A stretch of 64,000 nt of DNA from Micromonospora pallida (GTDB lineage Bacteria; Actinomycetota; Actinomycetes; Mycobacteriales; Micromonosporaceae): positions 7,317,001-7,381,000 of the forward strand of contig NZ_FMHW01000002.1 of assembly GCF_900090325.1 (NCBI RefSeq). Reading direction: 5' to 3'. Of the stretch, positions 10,387 through 19,003 are shown in pieces. Position 1 is the first letter of the stretch. Each line of letters opens with the position of its first letter. Below the pieces are notes generated by a model. That model was given only the letters and a program-made list of their open reading frames with translations. It had not been told where the DNA came from and searched no databases. The position numbers and the translations under genes are program-made.

Positions 10387-11139
10387 ATGCCGGAACTCGT
10401 GTACCCGCCTGTGATCGCCGCCGCCAAGACGATGTTCCGGGTCCTCGACCTGCGTATCACCGTGGAGGGCGCGCACCACGTGCCGCGCGCCGGCGGGGCG
10501 GTTCTGGCCAGCAACCACGTCAGCTACCTCGACTTCATCTTCTGTGGTCTCGGCGCGCAGGAGTCGAAGCGGCTGGTCCGCTTCATGGCCAAGGAGTCGG
10601 TCTTCACGCACAAGGTCTCCGGTCCGCTGATGCGCGGCATGCGACACATCCCGGTGAACCGGGAGGCCGGCACCGGCTCGTACAACGAGGCCGTCGACGC
10701 GCTGCGGCGCGGCGAGGTGGTCGGCGTCTTCCCGGAGGCGACGATCAGCCGCTCGTTCACCGTGAAGAGCCTGAAGACCGGCACCGTCCGGATGGCCCAG
10801 GAGGCCGGGGTGCCCGTACTGCCGGTCGCGCTCTGGGGCGGCCAGCGGCTCTGGACCAAAGGCCGCCCGCGTACGCTCACCCGCCGGCACGTGCCGATCA
10901 CCATCCTGATCGGTGAGCCGCTGGACCCGGCCGCCTACCAGTACGCGGGCAAGATGAACGCCGACCTGAAGACCCGACTCGCCGCCCTGGTCGACCGGGC
11001 CCAGCGGGAGTACCCGGAGCAGCCATCCGGCCCGGACGACACCTGGTGGCAGCCGGCCCACCTCGGCGGCACCGCGCCCACCCCCGAAGAGGCCGACATC
11101 CTGGACGGCAAGCCACCACGCCCCGCCCGAACCGCCTGA
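10387..11139 (+). CDS. plsC: 1-acyl-sn-glycerol-3-phosphate acyltransferase (PlsC family)
   Basis: This 250-residue membrane-associated acyltransferase would convert lysophosphatidate to phosphatidate. The four family blocks are visible: the HX4D motif in SNHVSYLD near residue 40, the glycine/arginine block in MRHIPVNREAG, FPEATISRS, and LPVALWGG. The C-terminal tail (about 40 residues) is Pro-rich and probably disordered. It is a single-gene unit with the -10 element at the start codon. Actinobacteria carry several PlsC paralogs, so acyl donor and acceptor are uncertain. It converges with the NACHT gene, 48 bases apart, with only a weak hairpin near 11142-11157. Confidence 0.92.
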   Translation: MPELVYPPVIAAAKTMFRVLDLRITVEGAHHVPRAGGAVLASNHVSYLDFIFCGLGAQESKRLVRFMAKESVFTHKVSGPLMRGMRHIPVNREAGTGSYNEAVDALRRGEVVGVFPEATISRSFTVKSLKTGTVRMAQEAGVPVLPVALWGGQRLWTKGRPRTLTRRHVPITILIGEPLDPAAYQYAGKMNADLKTRLAALVDRAQREYPEQPSGPDDTWWQPAHLGGTAPTPEEADILDGKPPRPARTA

Positions 11140-11187
11140 CTGGGCTGAGGAAAGCCCCGCCGGCTGCGCGCCGTGCCCGCTGAGTAA

Positions 11188-14100
11188 TCAGGAACGCGAG
11201 CGGACCCGGACACCCTCCCGATTGTGAAGCCGTTGGTCAGTGTCGGCGAACACCGTTAGGCGACGGCGTTCGCGGAGCGGCCCGAGGTCGAGGCCGGTGG
11301 TGGGCGGTCCCGCGTCGTCGAGGTACAGAGTGCGCAGCCGGGGCATCGTGGTCAGCGGCCCCAGATCGGTCAGACCGGCGCAGTTCTGCAGGTCGACCGT
11401 CTCCAGGGTGGGATGACCGGTCAGCGGGGCGAGATCGAGTGGACCAGGATAGGAGTCGAGGTCGAGGTGATCGAGCGGTAGGCCGTGTAACAGCGCCAGA
11501 TCCAGGCCTGGCACGTCGAGCTGCATCAGGAGCAGAGTCTTCAGGCCCCGAAGGTTGGCGACGTGCTCCAGTACGCGGGGGTCCGTGCAACCGATGAGCC
11601 CGAGAAACTCCAACGCGGGAAGCTGCCGCAGGAATCCCACGTCGTCCAGCGGGCGCCGGCCCGAAGCGGCGCTGAGGACCATCGAACGCAGGCCCGGCAG
11701 GTTGGTTAGCTGCCGCCAGCTGTACGGCCGACACATGTCATACAGGCCCAGCGACGTGAGCCGAGGGAACCGGGCAAGCCAGGACAGGTCCGTTCTTCCG
11801 CTGGGCGGTGGCGGGAAAACGAGGCTGAGGTCTCGGAGTGAGGCGAGGGTGGTGGGAAGCGCCGCGGGATCCAGCGGCAGGCGGACGACCAGTTGTTCCA
11901 GGGCGGGATGAGCACGGAGGGCGCTGATCTCCCTGTCGATGGGTCCACGGATCCCCCGCTCCAAGATCAGGCCTTGGAGCGGCGGAAGGGAGCGGACGAC
12001 CTCCGGCGAGGGCTGGACGTTGAACTGGACGTGGCGGAGGTGCCGGAGGTGATGGGTCATCGGCGCGGTCCACTCGTCAACGGTGATCCGTCCATTCAGT
12101 AGCGGGGAGTCGACGAGGACACGGCGGCCGTACTCGTCGGGCTCGAAGTAGTCGGCGGCCTGGATCAGGGCATCGACTACCGGGGTACGGGCGTCCGCGC
12201 CGTACCGGGTGAGCTTTTCCAACGCACGGGGGCCGCCGACGAAGGCGGCGGTGAAAACCACGGCCGCCGCCACCGACGGGGTGAGCTCGGTGAGGTCGTC
12301 GGCGAGGTAGTCGAGGACGCGATCCCCGGCCAGCGCGAGGGAACGTGCCTCCACCTTGCTACGGGGCGGCAGGAGCGCCACCAGGCTGGCGTCGATGCGG
12401 TCCTGGATCGTTGGGCTCAGCCCCGGGGCGGTCTCCACGCAGGCCGCCGCTAGCAGCCGTAGCCAGCGCTGCTTCCGGCCGGGCGCGACGTCGGCTCGGT
12501 CGAGGAGTCCGCCGATCAGCCGCTGCCGGTACTCGCTGTTGGCCAGGCCGGCGGTCATGATGACGGTTTCCCGCCAGATGTCCCGCCCGGCCATCTCCAG
12601 CAGCGCGTCGATGTAGTTCTCCTCGGCGATCTCCTTCGCCGCCAGGTATTCCTGGAACGTCCGGTGTACGAAGGAGAGCCGGTCCTCGGCGACGTCCTTG
12701 AGTACCCCGCTGCGGTCCAGCAGATGCTCGAACACGTCCGCTGGTTCGGCGGTGACCTTCGGCATGGTGGCCAGCTTCCGGGTCACGTGCTCCTGGGCCT
12801 GCCCGGTGTCCAGCTCCGACCGGTTGCTGATCGCCAGTCGCCAGGCCAGGTCCTGGAGCAGCGTCCGGGCGTGCTGCGCGCCCAGCCCCACCCGCCGGTA
12901 CGCGGGCACGTTCCGGGCCGTGTCGCGCCGTTCCAACAGCATGTCCAGGGCGGCCTGGTAGAGGCTGATCCGGTCGTGCGGCAGGTCGTCGCCCCGGTCG
13001 AGGTTCAACGCGCAGAGCATCGCGCACATAAGCGGGTTGGTGGCCAGCCCCCGCAGGTGCCGGTTGGCTTCCAGCCGGGCCAACAGCCGACGTTCGTACC
13101 GGGGCAGCTCGTCGATCCGGCACGGCAGGTGGCGCGCGCCGCCGATGGCTTGGTGCCAACGGCCGACGAAGACCACGATGTCGGCGGGACTCATCTGTTC
13201 CAGCATCAGGGCGGCGAAGTCCTTGCCGGCCAGCCAGCGGGCCGAGGCCGCCGTGGGGCGGGAGGTCACCACGACAATTATCCCCGGATACCGGTGCAGG
13301 ATCCGGCGCAGCCACTCCCGGACGGCGGCTCGCTGGCTGCGCACCAGTTCGTCGACCCCGTCGACGAGGAGCAGGGCCCGGCCCTCGGCGAAGATCCGCT
13401 CGACCCAGCCGGCCGGTGCCTCGGTGGCGAACTGGGCCATGTCGTCGCCGAGCTGCGGGCCGACCAGGGGCAGCGGCCGGTCGGCGTACGCGCGCAGCTT
13501 GACGAGGAAGGGCACCCGCCCGTTCCAGTCCTGAAGCTCGCCGGTGAACCCATGGCGGGCGGCGTTGATCGCCAGCCAGCGCAGCAGAGTGCTCTTGCCG
13601 GAGCCCGCCTCGCCCCGGAGCAGGACGCGACGGTGCTGGCCGAGCGCTCCCTCCACCCGCAGGCCGGTCTGGCCGTCACCGACCAGGCCCTTACCGGACC
13701 TGGCGTTGACCAGCCGGCCGAAGGCGCCCTGGACGGGTGGCCGGACCGCGGAGGCCCGGCGACCCGCGCCGCCGCTGGAGTCGGTGACGCTGAGACTGAG
13801 GTACGCGATGCTGAGCGTCGTCTCCGGGGTGAAGTTGTGCACGTCCACCCCGAAGAGTTCGAGCTGGTCATGGTGCTTGGAGACGAACTGCAGGTACCGC
13901 TGCTCGAAGGAGTCGTCGTCGCCCGCGTCCGTGCGCGGGGGAGCGGGCAGCCGGGCGAGCACCTCGGCCAGGTCGGCGGAGAGCCGGGAGAACCGGGCGA
14001 GGATCTCCTGGCTGGCCCGGTTGGTGAACTCCGGCAGGTGCCGGACCAGCTCGACGTGGCAGCGTACGCAGTCGGCCAGCACCCGTTCGCCGAGCCGGGT

Positions 14101-14511
14101 GGCCGCCTCGCTCAGCCCGGCCCGTTCGGCGGCGGCGGTGTAGGCGGGTTGGAGTGCCCGGGTGAGCCGGACCGGGTCGGCGTCGGCGGCGAAGAGCTGT
14201 TCGTCGGACGACACCCCCGCCGTGACCACCCGACTGACCGTGTCGAGGGTGGCCGTGACCTCGTGCTCGGGCAGGTTGCCGTACTCGGTCTCGAAGGTCT
14301 GCTCGATGCGTTCGGTGACCTCCGTGACCAGGCTCTGCATCTGGGTCTCGGCCTTGCGGCGCACGATCCGGTCCCGGAACGTCGTGGCGACCAGCTCCGA
14401 CAGGTCGAGGCTGCGGGCGTCCCTGGCCTGTCGGTGCCCCAGCCACTGCCCGACGGCGCGGGTCACCACCGCCTTCGCCAACCCGGTCGCGGCGGTTTCG
14501 ATCAGCGGCAT
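11188..14511 (-). CDS. NACHT-domain STAND ATPase with C-terminal leucine-rich repeats
   Basis: This is a large 1107-residue signal-transduction ATPase. The first roughly 240 residues form an all-helical N-terminal domain (starting MPLIETAATGLAKAVV). The NACHT domain follows, with Walker A GEAGSGKST at about residues 300-308 and Walker B LLLVDGVDE at about 380-388. After helical NACHT-associated regions, about 280 C-terminal residues are leucine-rich repeats (LRSMVLSAASG, LEFLGLIGCTD, LDHLDLDSYPG, LETVDLQNCAG). Bacterial NACHT proteins include anti-phage sensors in which the C-terminus detects a trigger; a defence role here is inference. The ATG at 14511 has GGGGAG 6 bases upstream. It lies 99 bases after an uncharacterised gene at the end of a minus-strand run. 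No separate effector gene is adjacent. Confidence 0.92.
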   Translation of the reverse strand: MPLIETAATGLAKAVVTRAVGQWLGHRQARDARSLDLSELVATTFRDRIVRRKAETQMQSLVTEVTERIEQTFETEYGNLPEHEVTATLDTVSRVVTAGVSSDEQLFAADADPVRLTRALQPAYTAAAERAGLSEAATRLGERVLADCVRCHVELVRHLPEFTNRASQEILARFSRLSADLAEVLARLPAPPRTDAGDDDSFEQRYLQFVSKHHDQLELFGVDVHNFTPETTLSIAYLSLSVTDSSGGAGRRASAVRPPVQGAFGRLVNARSGKGLVGDGQTGLRVEGALGQHRRVLLRGEAGSGKSTLLRWLAINAARHGFTGELQDWNGRVPFLVKLRAYADRPLPLVGPQLGDDMAQFATEAPAGWVERIFAEGRALLLVDGVDELVRSQRAAVREWLRRILHRYPGIIVVVTSRPTAASARWLAGKDFAALMLEQMSPADIVVFVGRWHQAIGGARHLPCRIDELPRYERRLLARLEANRHLRGLATNPLMCAMLCALNLDRGDDLPHDRISLYQAALDMLLERRDTARNVPAYRRVGLGAQHARTLLQDLAWRLAISNRSELDTGQAQEHVTRKLATMPKVTAEPADVFEHLLDRSGVLKDVAEDRLSFVHRTFQEYLAAKEIAEENYIDALLEMAGRDIWRETVIMTAGLANSEYRQRLIGGLLDRADVAPGRKQRWLRLLAAACVETAPGLSPTIQDRIDASLVALLPPRSKVEARSLALAGDRVLDYLADDLTELTPSVAAAVVFTAAFVGGPRALEKLTRYGADARTPVVDALIQAADYFEPDEYGRRVLVDSPLLNGRITVDEWTAPMTHHLRHLRHVQFNVQPSPEVVRSLPPLQGLILERGIRGPIDREISALRAHPALEQLVVRLPLDPAALPTTLASLRDLSLVFPPPPSGRTDLSWLARFPRLTSLGLYDMCRPYSWRQLTNLPGLRSMVLSAASGRRPLDDVGFLRQLPALEFLGLIGCTDPRVLEHVANLRGLKTLLLMQLDVPGLDLALLHGLPLDHLDLDSYPGPLDLAPLTGHPTLETVDLQNCAGLTDLGPLTTMPRLRTLYLDDAGPPTTGLDLGPLRERRRLTVFADTDQRLHNREGVRVRSRS

Positions 14512-14610
14512 TCGACGCTCCCCATCCGTGGACCGATCCACCCGGAGGCCATCCGGCACAGAGTTGAGGAGCCTAGGTGATGGCCAGGGCGCAGTCCATG
14601 ATGGACGGCG

Positions 14611-15339
14611 TCAGCAGGCCGAGCCGGGACGGTCGGTGAGGGACCGGCGGGGCACGCGGCGGAGCCGGGCCGAGGCGGGGTAGTAGTCGTCGCGGCTGAG
14701 GAACTCCAGCGGCAGCGACGCGGGCAGGGTGACTGACGCGCCACGTACCGCCGCCCCGGTGCCCGCCCGGCGGAGCAGCACGTCCCGCTCGGCGACCGAC
14801 AACTCCACGACCTCGGGGTTGGCCAGCCGGAACGCGGCCACCGAGCGGCGGACCAGCCGGGTCAGCGTGGCGATCTCCCGGGTCGGTCCACTGAGGGCGA
14901 GCGCGGGCTGCGCGATGGTCCGCAGCGAGTCGCAGACGACCAGCAGGTCGGCCGAACCGTCCGGGGCGGTCGGCCGCAGGTCCAGCCGGGACGGCCACTG
15001 CCAGCGGATCTGCCCACTGGCCGGGCGGGCCGCCCGGGGGCGAGACCGGTGCCGGGGGCCGGTATCGACCGGGGCCAGGGCCAGGTCACCGCAGACGTAC
15101 ACGATCCGCCGGTCGGTGACGGTCACCGTGGCGGTCGGGGCGAGCAGCCACTGCCGACGGTCGACGGTCGGGCCGAGCAGGTGGCCCGCGAGGGTCAGCC
15201 GGTGCCGCGCGAGCATCCGCTCGCCCGGCTCGGGGACCGGCTCGTGGTGCCGGCCGAGCACGGGTCGGTCGGCGGTCCCGGCCGCGTCGAACCGGTGCGG
15301 AGCGATGAAGAACGGGGATCCGTCGTCGGATGTCACCAC
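14611..15339 (-). CDS. hypothetical protein upstream of the NACHT gene
   Basis: This 242-residue protein belongs to no family I recognise. The first half is strand-rich (HRLTLAGHLLG, WLLAPTATVTVTDRRIVYVC, LLVVCDSLRTIAQP), reminiscent of PH-like or GRAM-like barrels, but I cannot confirm that. The second half is helical (TREIATLTRLVRRSVAAFRL) and ends in a basic tail. There is no signal peptide or membrane segment. The GTG start at 15339 has GGGAGG upstream. It lies 75 bases after the response-regulator gene and 99 bases before the NACHT gene, all on the same strand, so it could be an accessory of either. Confidence 0.75.
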   Translation of the reverse strand: MVTSDDGSPFFIAPHRFDAAGTADRPVLGRHHEPVPEPGERMLARHRLTLAGHLLGPTVDRRQWLLAPTATVTVTDRRIVYVCGDLALAPVDTGPRHRSRPRAARPASGQIRWQWPSRLDLRPTAPDGSADLLVVCDSLRTIAQPALALSGPTREIATLTRLVRRSVAAFRLANPEVVELSVAERDVLLRRAGTGAAVRGASVTLPASLPLEFLSRDDYYPASARLRRVPRRSLTDRPGSAC

Positions 15340-15399
15340 GGCCTCCCGGCGTACGGCGTGCGGGCGGTCTGCCGTCGAGCGTTCCCGCCCGACGGGCCG

Positions 15400-15411
15400 C
15401 TGTCATGACAG
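15400..15411. promoter_or_regulatory. perfect palindrome CTGTCATGACAG
   Basis: This 12-bp perfect palindrome lies in the 75-base gap between the response regulator stop and the next start. It is either a dimeric repressor or regulator operator or the core of a small hairpin. The adjacent NarL-type regulator is a natural candidate to bind it. Confidence 0.35.
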
Positions 15412-15414
15412 CCG

Positions 15415-16125
15415 TTAGGGGGTCGGCCGGTCCGACGACGCGTACGACTGGTAGACGCCGATCTCCTCCGGACGGATCAGGCCGTCCTCGATCGCCCGGG
15501 CGAGCAGCGCCGCCTTGGTGGCGGCCGGACGCCCGGCCCGGGTGTACTTGATCCGTGCCCGGTCGACGTACTGCTTCACGGTGTGCTCGCTGATCCGCAT
15601 CCGGCGGGCCACCGACGCCTTCGACATCGACTGGAACCAGAGCAGCAGCGCCTCCCGTTCCTTGTCGGACAGGGCCGGCCGGTCCGGGCGGGCGTCACCG
15701 ACCATCGCCCCGGCCAGCGTGGGCGGGACGTACGCCCGGTCGCTCGCCGCCGCCAGCACCGTGGCCACGCAGTGTTCCCGCCCCTCGTGCTTGGCGAGGA
15801 ACGCCACCGCCCCCGCGTCCAGCACGGCGAGCATCGTCTCCGGCTCGGTGTGTTCGGAGTAGACCACCACCCGCCGGCCCGCCGCGCTGAGCCCGGCCAC
15901 GGAGTCCACCGCCATCCGGCCGTGCAGGCGCAGGTCCAGCAGGACCACGTCGGCGTCCGGGGCGTCCCGCAGCACCACGTCCGGATCGTCCCCGGTGGCC
16001 ACCACCGTCAGTCGCGGCTCGACGGCGAGCCACGACCGGATGCCCTCGACCACCACCGGGTGGTCGTCCACGATTGCCACGCGTACCGGACCGCTCACCG
16101 CGCCCGCCACCGTGTCCGCGTCCAT
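15415..16125 (-). CDS. NarL/FixJ-type response regulator
   Basis: This 236-residue DNA-binding response regulator has a CheY-like receiver at residues 14-130 (acidic pocket in VAIVDDHPVV; phospho-acceptor Asp in DADVVLLDLRLHG) and a LuxR-type HTH (LSDKEREALLLWFQ, SVARRMRISEHTVKQYVDRA). The HTH has WFQSMSKASVARRM where family members usually read LA.GLSN.EIA, so it is somewhat divergent. GGGGAGG lies 4 bases before the ATG at 16125. The start overlaps the upstream membrane protein by 31 bases, giving a three-gene operon with a histidine kinase. Confidence 0.93.
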   Translation of the reverse strand: MDADTVAGAVSGPVRVAIVDDHPVVVEGIRSWLAVEPRLTVVATGDDPDVVLRDAPDADVVLLDLRLHGRMAVDSVAGLSAAGRRVVVYSEHTEPETMLAVLDAGAVAFLAKHEGREHCVATVLAAASDRAYVPPTLAGAMVGDARPDRPALSDKEREALLLWFQSMSKASVARRMRISEHTVKQYVDRARIKYTRAGRPAATKAALLARAIEDGLIRPEEIGVYQSYASSDRPTP

Positions 16126-17324
16126 CCGACCTCCCCGTCGCGTTCGTACTCGTATTCGACCGTGTCGTCGGCCCGCCGGAACGGGCTGCCTTCCAGGATG
16201 CCCCGTTCCGGCGCGATCAGACTGATCTCCACGGCGTCCGGTCCTGCCACGACGGTGAGCCGGGCCTGGTCCCGCGCGTCGGCCAGGCCGGCGGCGAGCG
16301 GGTCCACCAGGCGTCGGCGTACCTGCACCGGCAACGGTGGCGGGGACCCCACGACGACCAGGTCCACCACGACGCCCCGCCGTTCGGCCAGGTCCGCGCT
16401 GGCCCGCAACTCGTGCAGCAGCGGGTCGGGCACGTCGTCGGACTCGGCGATCAGCCGGCGCAGCCGGGCCGCAGCGAGGGCGCAGCGTCGCTGCACCGCC
16501 GGATCCCCGGGGTCGGCCCGGCCGGCTGCGAGGTCGGTGAGGATCTCCCCGGCCGTGGCGTCGACCAGGGCCAGCCGGTCCCGCCGGTCCCGCTGGGCCT
16601 GGGCGGCGGCCAGTCGCTGGGCGGTCACGGCAGCGTTGACCGACGCGGCGTGGGCCCGTTCGGCGGCGAGGGCGGTGAGGGTCGCGGCGCCGACGGCGAG
16701 CGCCAACGGCAGCACCGTCACGCCATAGACGTACATCGCGTAGCGGCTCAGGTCGGCGGCGTCCGCGCCCTGGGCGAGCACCGCGACCAGCGCGATCACC
16801 GCCCCGGCGGTGACGGTGGCGACCAGCTCCCGCAGCGGCCGTCCCCAGAGGAACAGCACCGCGAACCAGCCGACCGTTCCCCAACCCCAGTTCGCCGAGG
16901 AGAACAGGAACTCCGCGCCGCTGGCCGGGAAGACCACCGCGTCGACCACCAGCAGCCCGACCACCAGCGGCCACCCCGGCAGCGGCTCGTCGCGCAGCAG
17001 CCGTCCCGCCGCGACCGCCCCGACCAGCGCCACCGCCAGCCACCCGCCGCCGACCACCCACGGCCACCGCAGGTCCGGCCAGTCCAGCAGTACGGCCGGC
17101 AGGCTGACCAGCAGGTGCCAGCCGTACGCGATCACCACCGCCGCGATCCGGGCGCCCCGGTCGGAGGCGCTGGCCACCGCCCCGGCCACCCCCGGCGACA
17201 GGCCGTCCGGGGCGATCGGGTCGGTGGCCGGTGGCATGCCGTCCCAGGCGGCCGGGTCGGCGGGCGGTGGCATGCCGTGCCAGGCGGGCGGCGGGGTGGC
17301 AGCGGTCGGCGGGTCAGTCCGCAT
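16095..17324 (-). CDS. membrane protein with degenerate histidine-kinase-like C-terminus
   Basis: This 409-residue protein has an N-terminal Pro-rich stretch with a repeated GMPPP.DP motif, then about six membrane segments (roughly residues 60-230). A cytoplasmic part follows in the position of the HisKA_3 and HATPase regions of NarL-type kinases. Where a kinase has RxLHD, this protein reads RRDRLALVDATAGEIL, so the phospho-acceptor histidine is missing. The N box and the GxGxG lid of the ATPase domain are not recognisable. It overlaps the true kinase by 11 bases and the regulator by 31. It is probably a sensor or modulator subunit of that two-component system. Confidence 0.85.
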   Translation of the reverse strand: MRTDPPTAATPPPAWHGMPPPADPAAWDGMPPATDPIAPDGLSPGVAGAVASASDRGARIAAVVIAYGWHLLVSLPAVLLDWPDLRWPWVVGGGWLAVALVGAVAAGRLLRDEPLPGWPLVVGLLVVDAVVFPASGAEFLFSSANWGWGTVGWFAVLFLWGRPLRELVATVTAGAVIALVAVLAQGADAADLSRYAMYVYGVTVLPLALAVGAATLTALAAERAHAASVNAAVTAQRLAAAQAQRDRRDRLALVDATAGEILTDLAAGRADPGDPAVQRRCALAAARLRRLIAESDDVPDPLLHELRASADLAERRGVVVDLVVVGSPPPLPVQVRRRLVDPLAAGLADARDQARLTVVAGPDAVEISLIAPERGILEGSPFRRADDTVEYEYERDGEVGWTRTRWRAR

Positions 17325-18507
17325 CCGGCCACTCCAGCCGGATCCGGGTGCCCCGCCCGGGAGCCGTGTCGACCAGAGCCCGTCCGCCCACCGCCGCCAT
17401 CCGGCCCCGGATCGACTCGCGTAGCCCGTACCGGTGGGCCGGGACCCGCGCCGGGGCGAAGCCCGGCCCGTCGTCGGCCACCTCGACCACGACGGTGTCG
17501 GTGACCCGGTCCAGGCTCACCCGCACCGCCGCGCCCGGCGCGTGCCGCAGCACGTTGGCCAGGGCGGCGGCGGTGCCCTCCACGAACGCGACGGCCACCT
17601 CCATCGGCACCGGGTGTCCGGCGGGGAGGTCCACGGCGACCGGCAGGTCCGGAAAACGGGCGACCGCTCGGCGCAGCCACTCGTCCAGGGCCGCCCGGGT
17701 CGCGTCGCCGCCAGCGGGCGGGGAGTCCGACTTGTGCTCCGTCGGAGTCCCGGTGGCGGCGAGGGTACGCAGGTCCGCCGCGGCCCGTTCGCGCAGCAGC
17801 GGGGAACCGGAGCGGACCGCACCCAGCCCCACCATGGTCAGCGTGGAGAGCACCGTGTCGTGCAGGTCCCGGTTCTGCCGCCGTTCGACCTCCCGGGCGG
17901 TCCGGGCGATCAGGGCCTCCCGCAGCACGCGCTGCCGTTCGGCGAAGGCCGCGTCCGCCCGGCGGCTGCTGCCGCGCAGCACCGTGGTGAGGGCGGTGGT
18001 CGAGGCGGTCTGCACCAGCAGGGTGACCGCGTGCGCGACGGCCTCGGTGTCGTTGCCGGCCAGGTGGGCGCCGGTCGCGTACGCGGCGGTGACCAGCAGC
18101 CCGGCGGGCACCGCCCAGCGGGGACGCAGGGCGAGTTGGGCGACGATCACCGAGGTGCTGGCCAGGATCGCCACCCAGCTCACCTCGCCGGGCAGCACCT
18201 CCGTGGCGACCAGGTGCGGGAGGAGCAGGCACGCGGCCACGGTCAACATCACGTCCACCCCGATCAGCCCGGGGGTGAGCCCGGACCGGCGACCGGACTG
18301 GGCGAACCAGACCGACCAGCCGGTGAGCACGACGACCGCGACGACCAGCAGCACCGGCTCGACCGGCTCGGTACGGACCGCCAGGGCGGCGCCGGCACCG
18401 GCGAGGCCACAGGTCAGTCGGACCATGATCGGCAGGGTGGTGAAGACCCGGTTCAACGCGTCGCCGGCCGGGCTGACAGTGGGCGGGTGACCGGTCGGTG
18501 TGCCCAT
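17314..18507 (-). CDS. NarL-family sensor histidine kinase
   Basis: This 397-residue inner-membrane kinase has about five or six N-terminal membrane segments (residues 25-180). The HisKA_3 dimerisation domain has the phospho-acceptor His216 in RDLHDTVLST. The C-terminal ATPase domain contains NVLRHAPG, VEVADDGPGF and RGTRIRLEW. It heads the three-gene operon with the kinase-like membrane protein and the response regulator. There is no extracytoplasmic ligand domain of note, so sensing is probably within the membrane. Signal and targets cannot be inferred. Confidence 0.93.
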   Translation of the reverse strand: MGTPTGHPPTVSPAGDALNRVFTTLPIMVRLTCGLAGAGAALAVRTEPVEPVLLVVAVVVLTGWSVWFAQSGRRSGLTPGLIGVDVMLTVAACLLLPHLVATEVLPGEVSWVAILASTSVIVAQLALRPRWAVPAGLLVTAAYATGAHLAGNDTEAVAHAVTLLVQTASTTALTTVLRGSSRRADAAFAERQRVLREALIARTAREVERRQNRDLHDTVLSTLTMVGLGAVRSGSPLLRERAAADLRTLAATGTPTEHKSDSPPAGGDATRAALDEWLRRAVARFPDLPVAVDLPAGHPVPMEVAVAFVEGTAAALANVLRHAPGAAVRVSLDRVTDTVVVEVADDGPGFAPARVPAHRYGLRESIRGRMAAVGGRALVDTAPGRGTRIRLEWPDAD

Positions 18508-18522
18508 GGTGATGACGTCGGA

Positions 18523-18849
18523 TCAGTCGGTGCGGCCGGCGACCCGGGCGGCGTGCTGCGCGACCGTCGCGCCGAAGATCCCGTCCAGGTGGCCGCACTC
18601 CCGGCAGCGCAGATCCCGCCCGAGGTGACCGTGGCAGTGCCCGCAGCGTCCCACGTCGTCCGGATCGTGCCAGGCGTCCAACGCCGAGGCCAGTGCCGCC
18701 GCCTGACGGTCGGTCAGCTCGAACCGTTCCCGTAGCCGCCCGGTGCGCAGCTCCACTGTGGCCGTCGGGGAACCCGCCGGGTCGTCGTACGGGGCGGTCC
18801 GGGCGAGGAACCGTTCCATGGCCTCGATCGGGTCGGCGTGCCGGCTCAT
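18523..18849 (-). CDS. hypothetical zinc-ribbon protein
   Basis: This 108-residue protein has two CxxC knuckles, CGHCHGHLGRDLRCREC, near residues 69-85, a likely zinc ribbon. The N-terminal part is helical (AMERFLARTAPYDD, FELTDRQAAALASALDAWHD). It lies 15 bases upstream of the sensor kinase gene on the same strand, so it may be the first gene of that operon. The ATG at 18849 is preceded by TAGCAT with a 6-base gap, suggesting leaderless transcription from here through the kinase operon. The function is unknown. Confidence 0.75.
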   Translation of the reverse strand: MSRHADPIEAMERFLARTAPYDDPAGSPTATVELRTGRLRERFELTDRQAAALASALDAWHDPDDVGRCGHCHGHLGRDLRCRECGHLDGIFGATVAQHAARVAGRTD

Positions 18850-18855
18850 CCAAGG

Positions 18856-18861
18856 ATGCTA
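18856..18861 (-). promoter_or_regulatory. -10 element TAGCAT, leaderless-type
   Basis: On the minus strand TAGCAT ends 6 bases before the ATG at 18849. It is the probable promoter for the zinc-ribbon gene and the two-component operon behind it. Confidence 0.6.
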
Positions 18862-19003
18862 GCGGCTCCGGGTCGGAAAGGACCCGGACGCGATCCTGGT
18901 GGCGGCCCGTCCGGCGCGGACGGTGTCCGGACGAGCGGCCATCAGGGGGAGGCGTTGTCCGAGGCCGGCCGCCCACAGGAGGCGGCATCGGGGTGGCGGT
19001 GGG

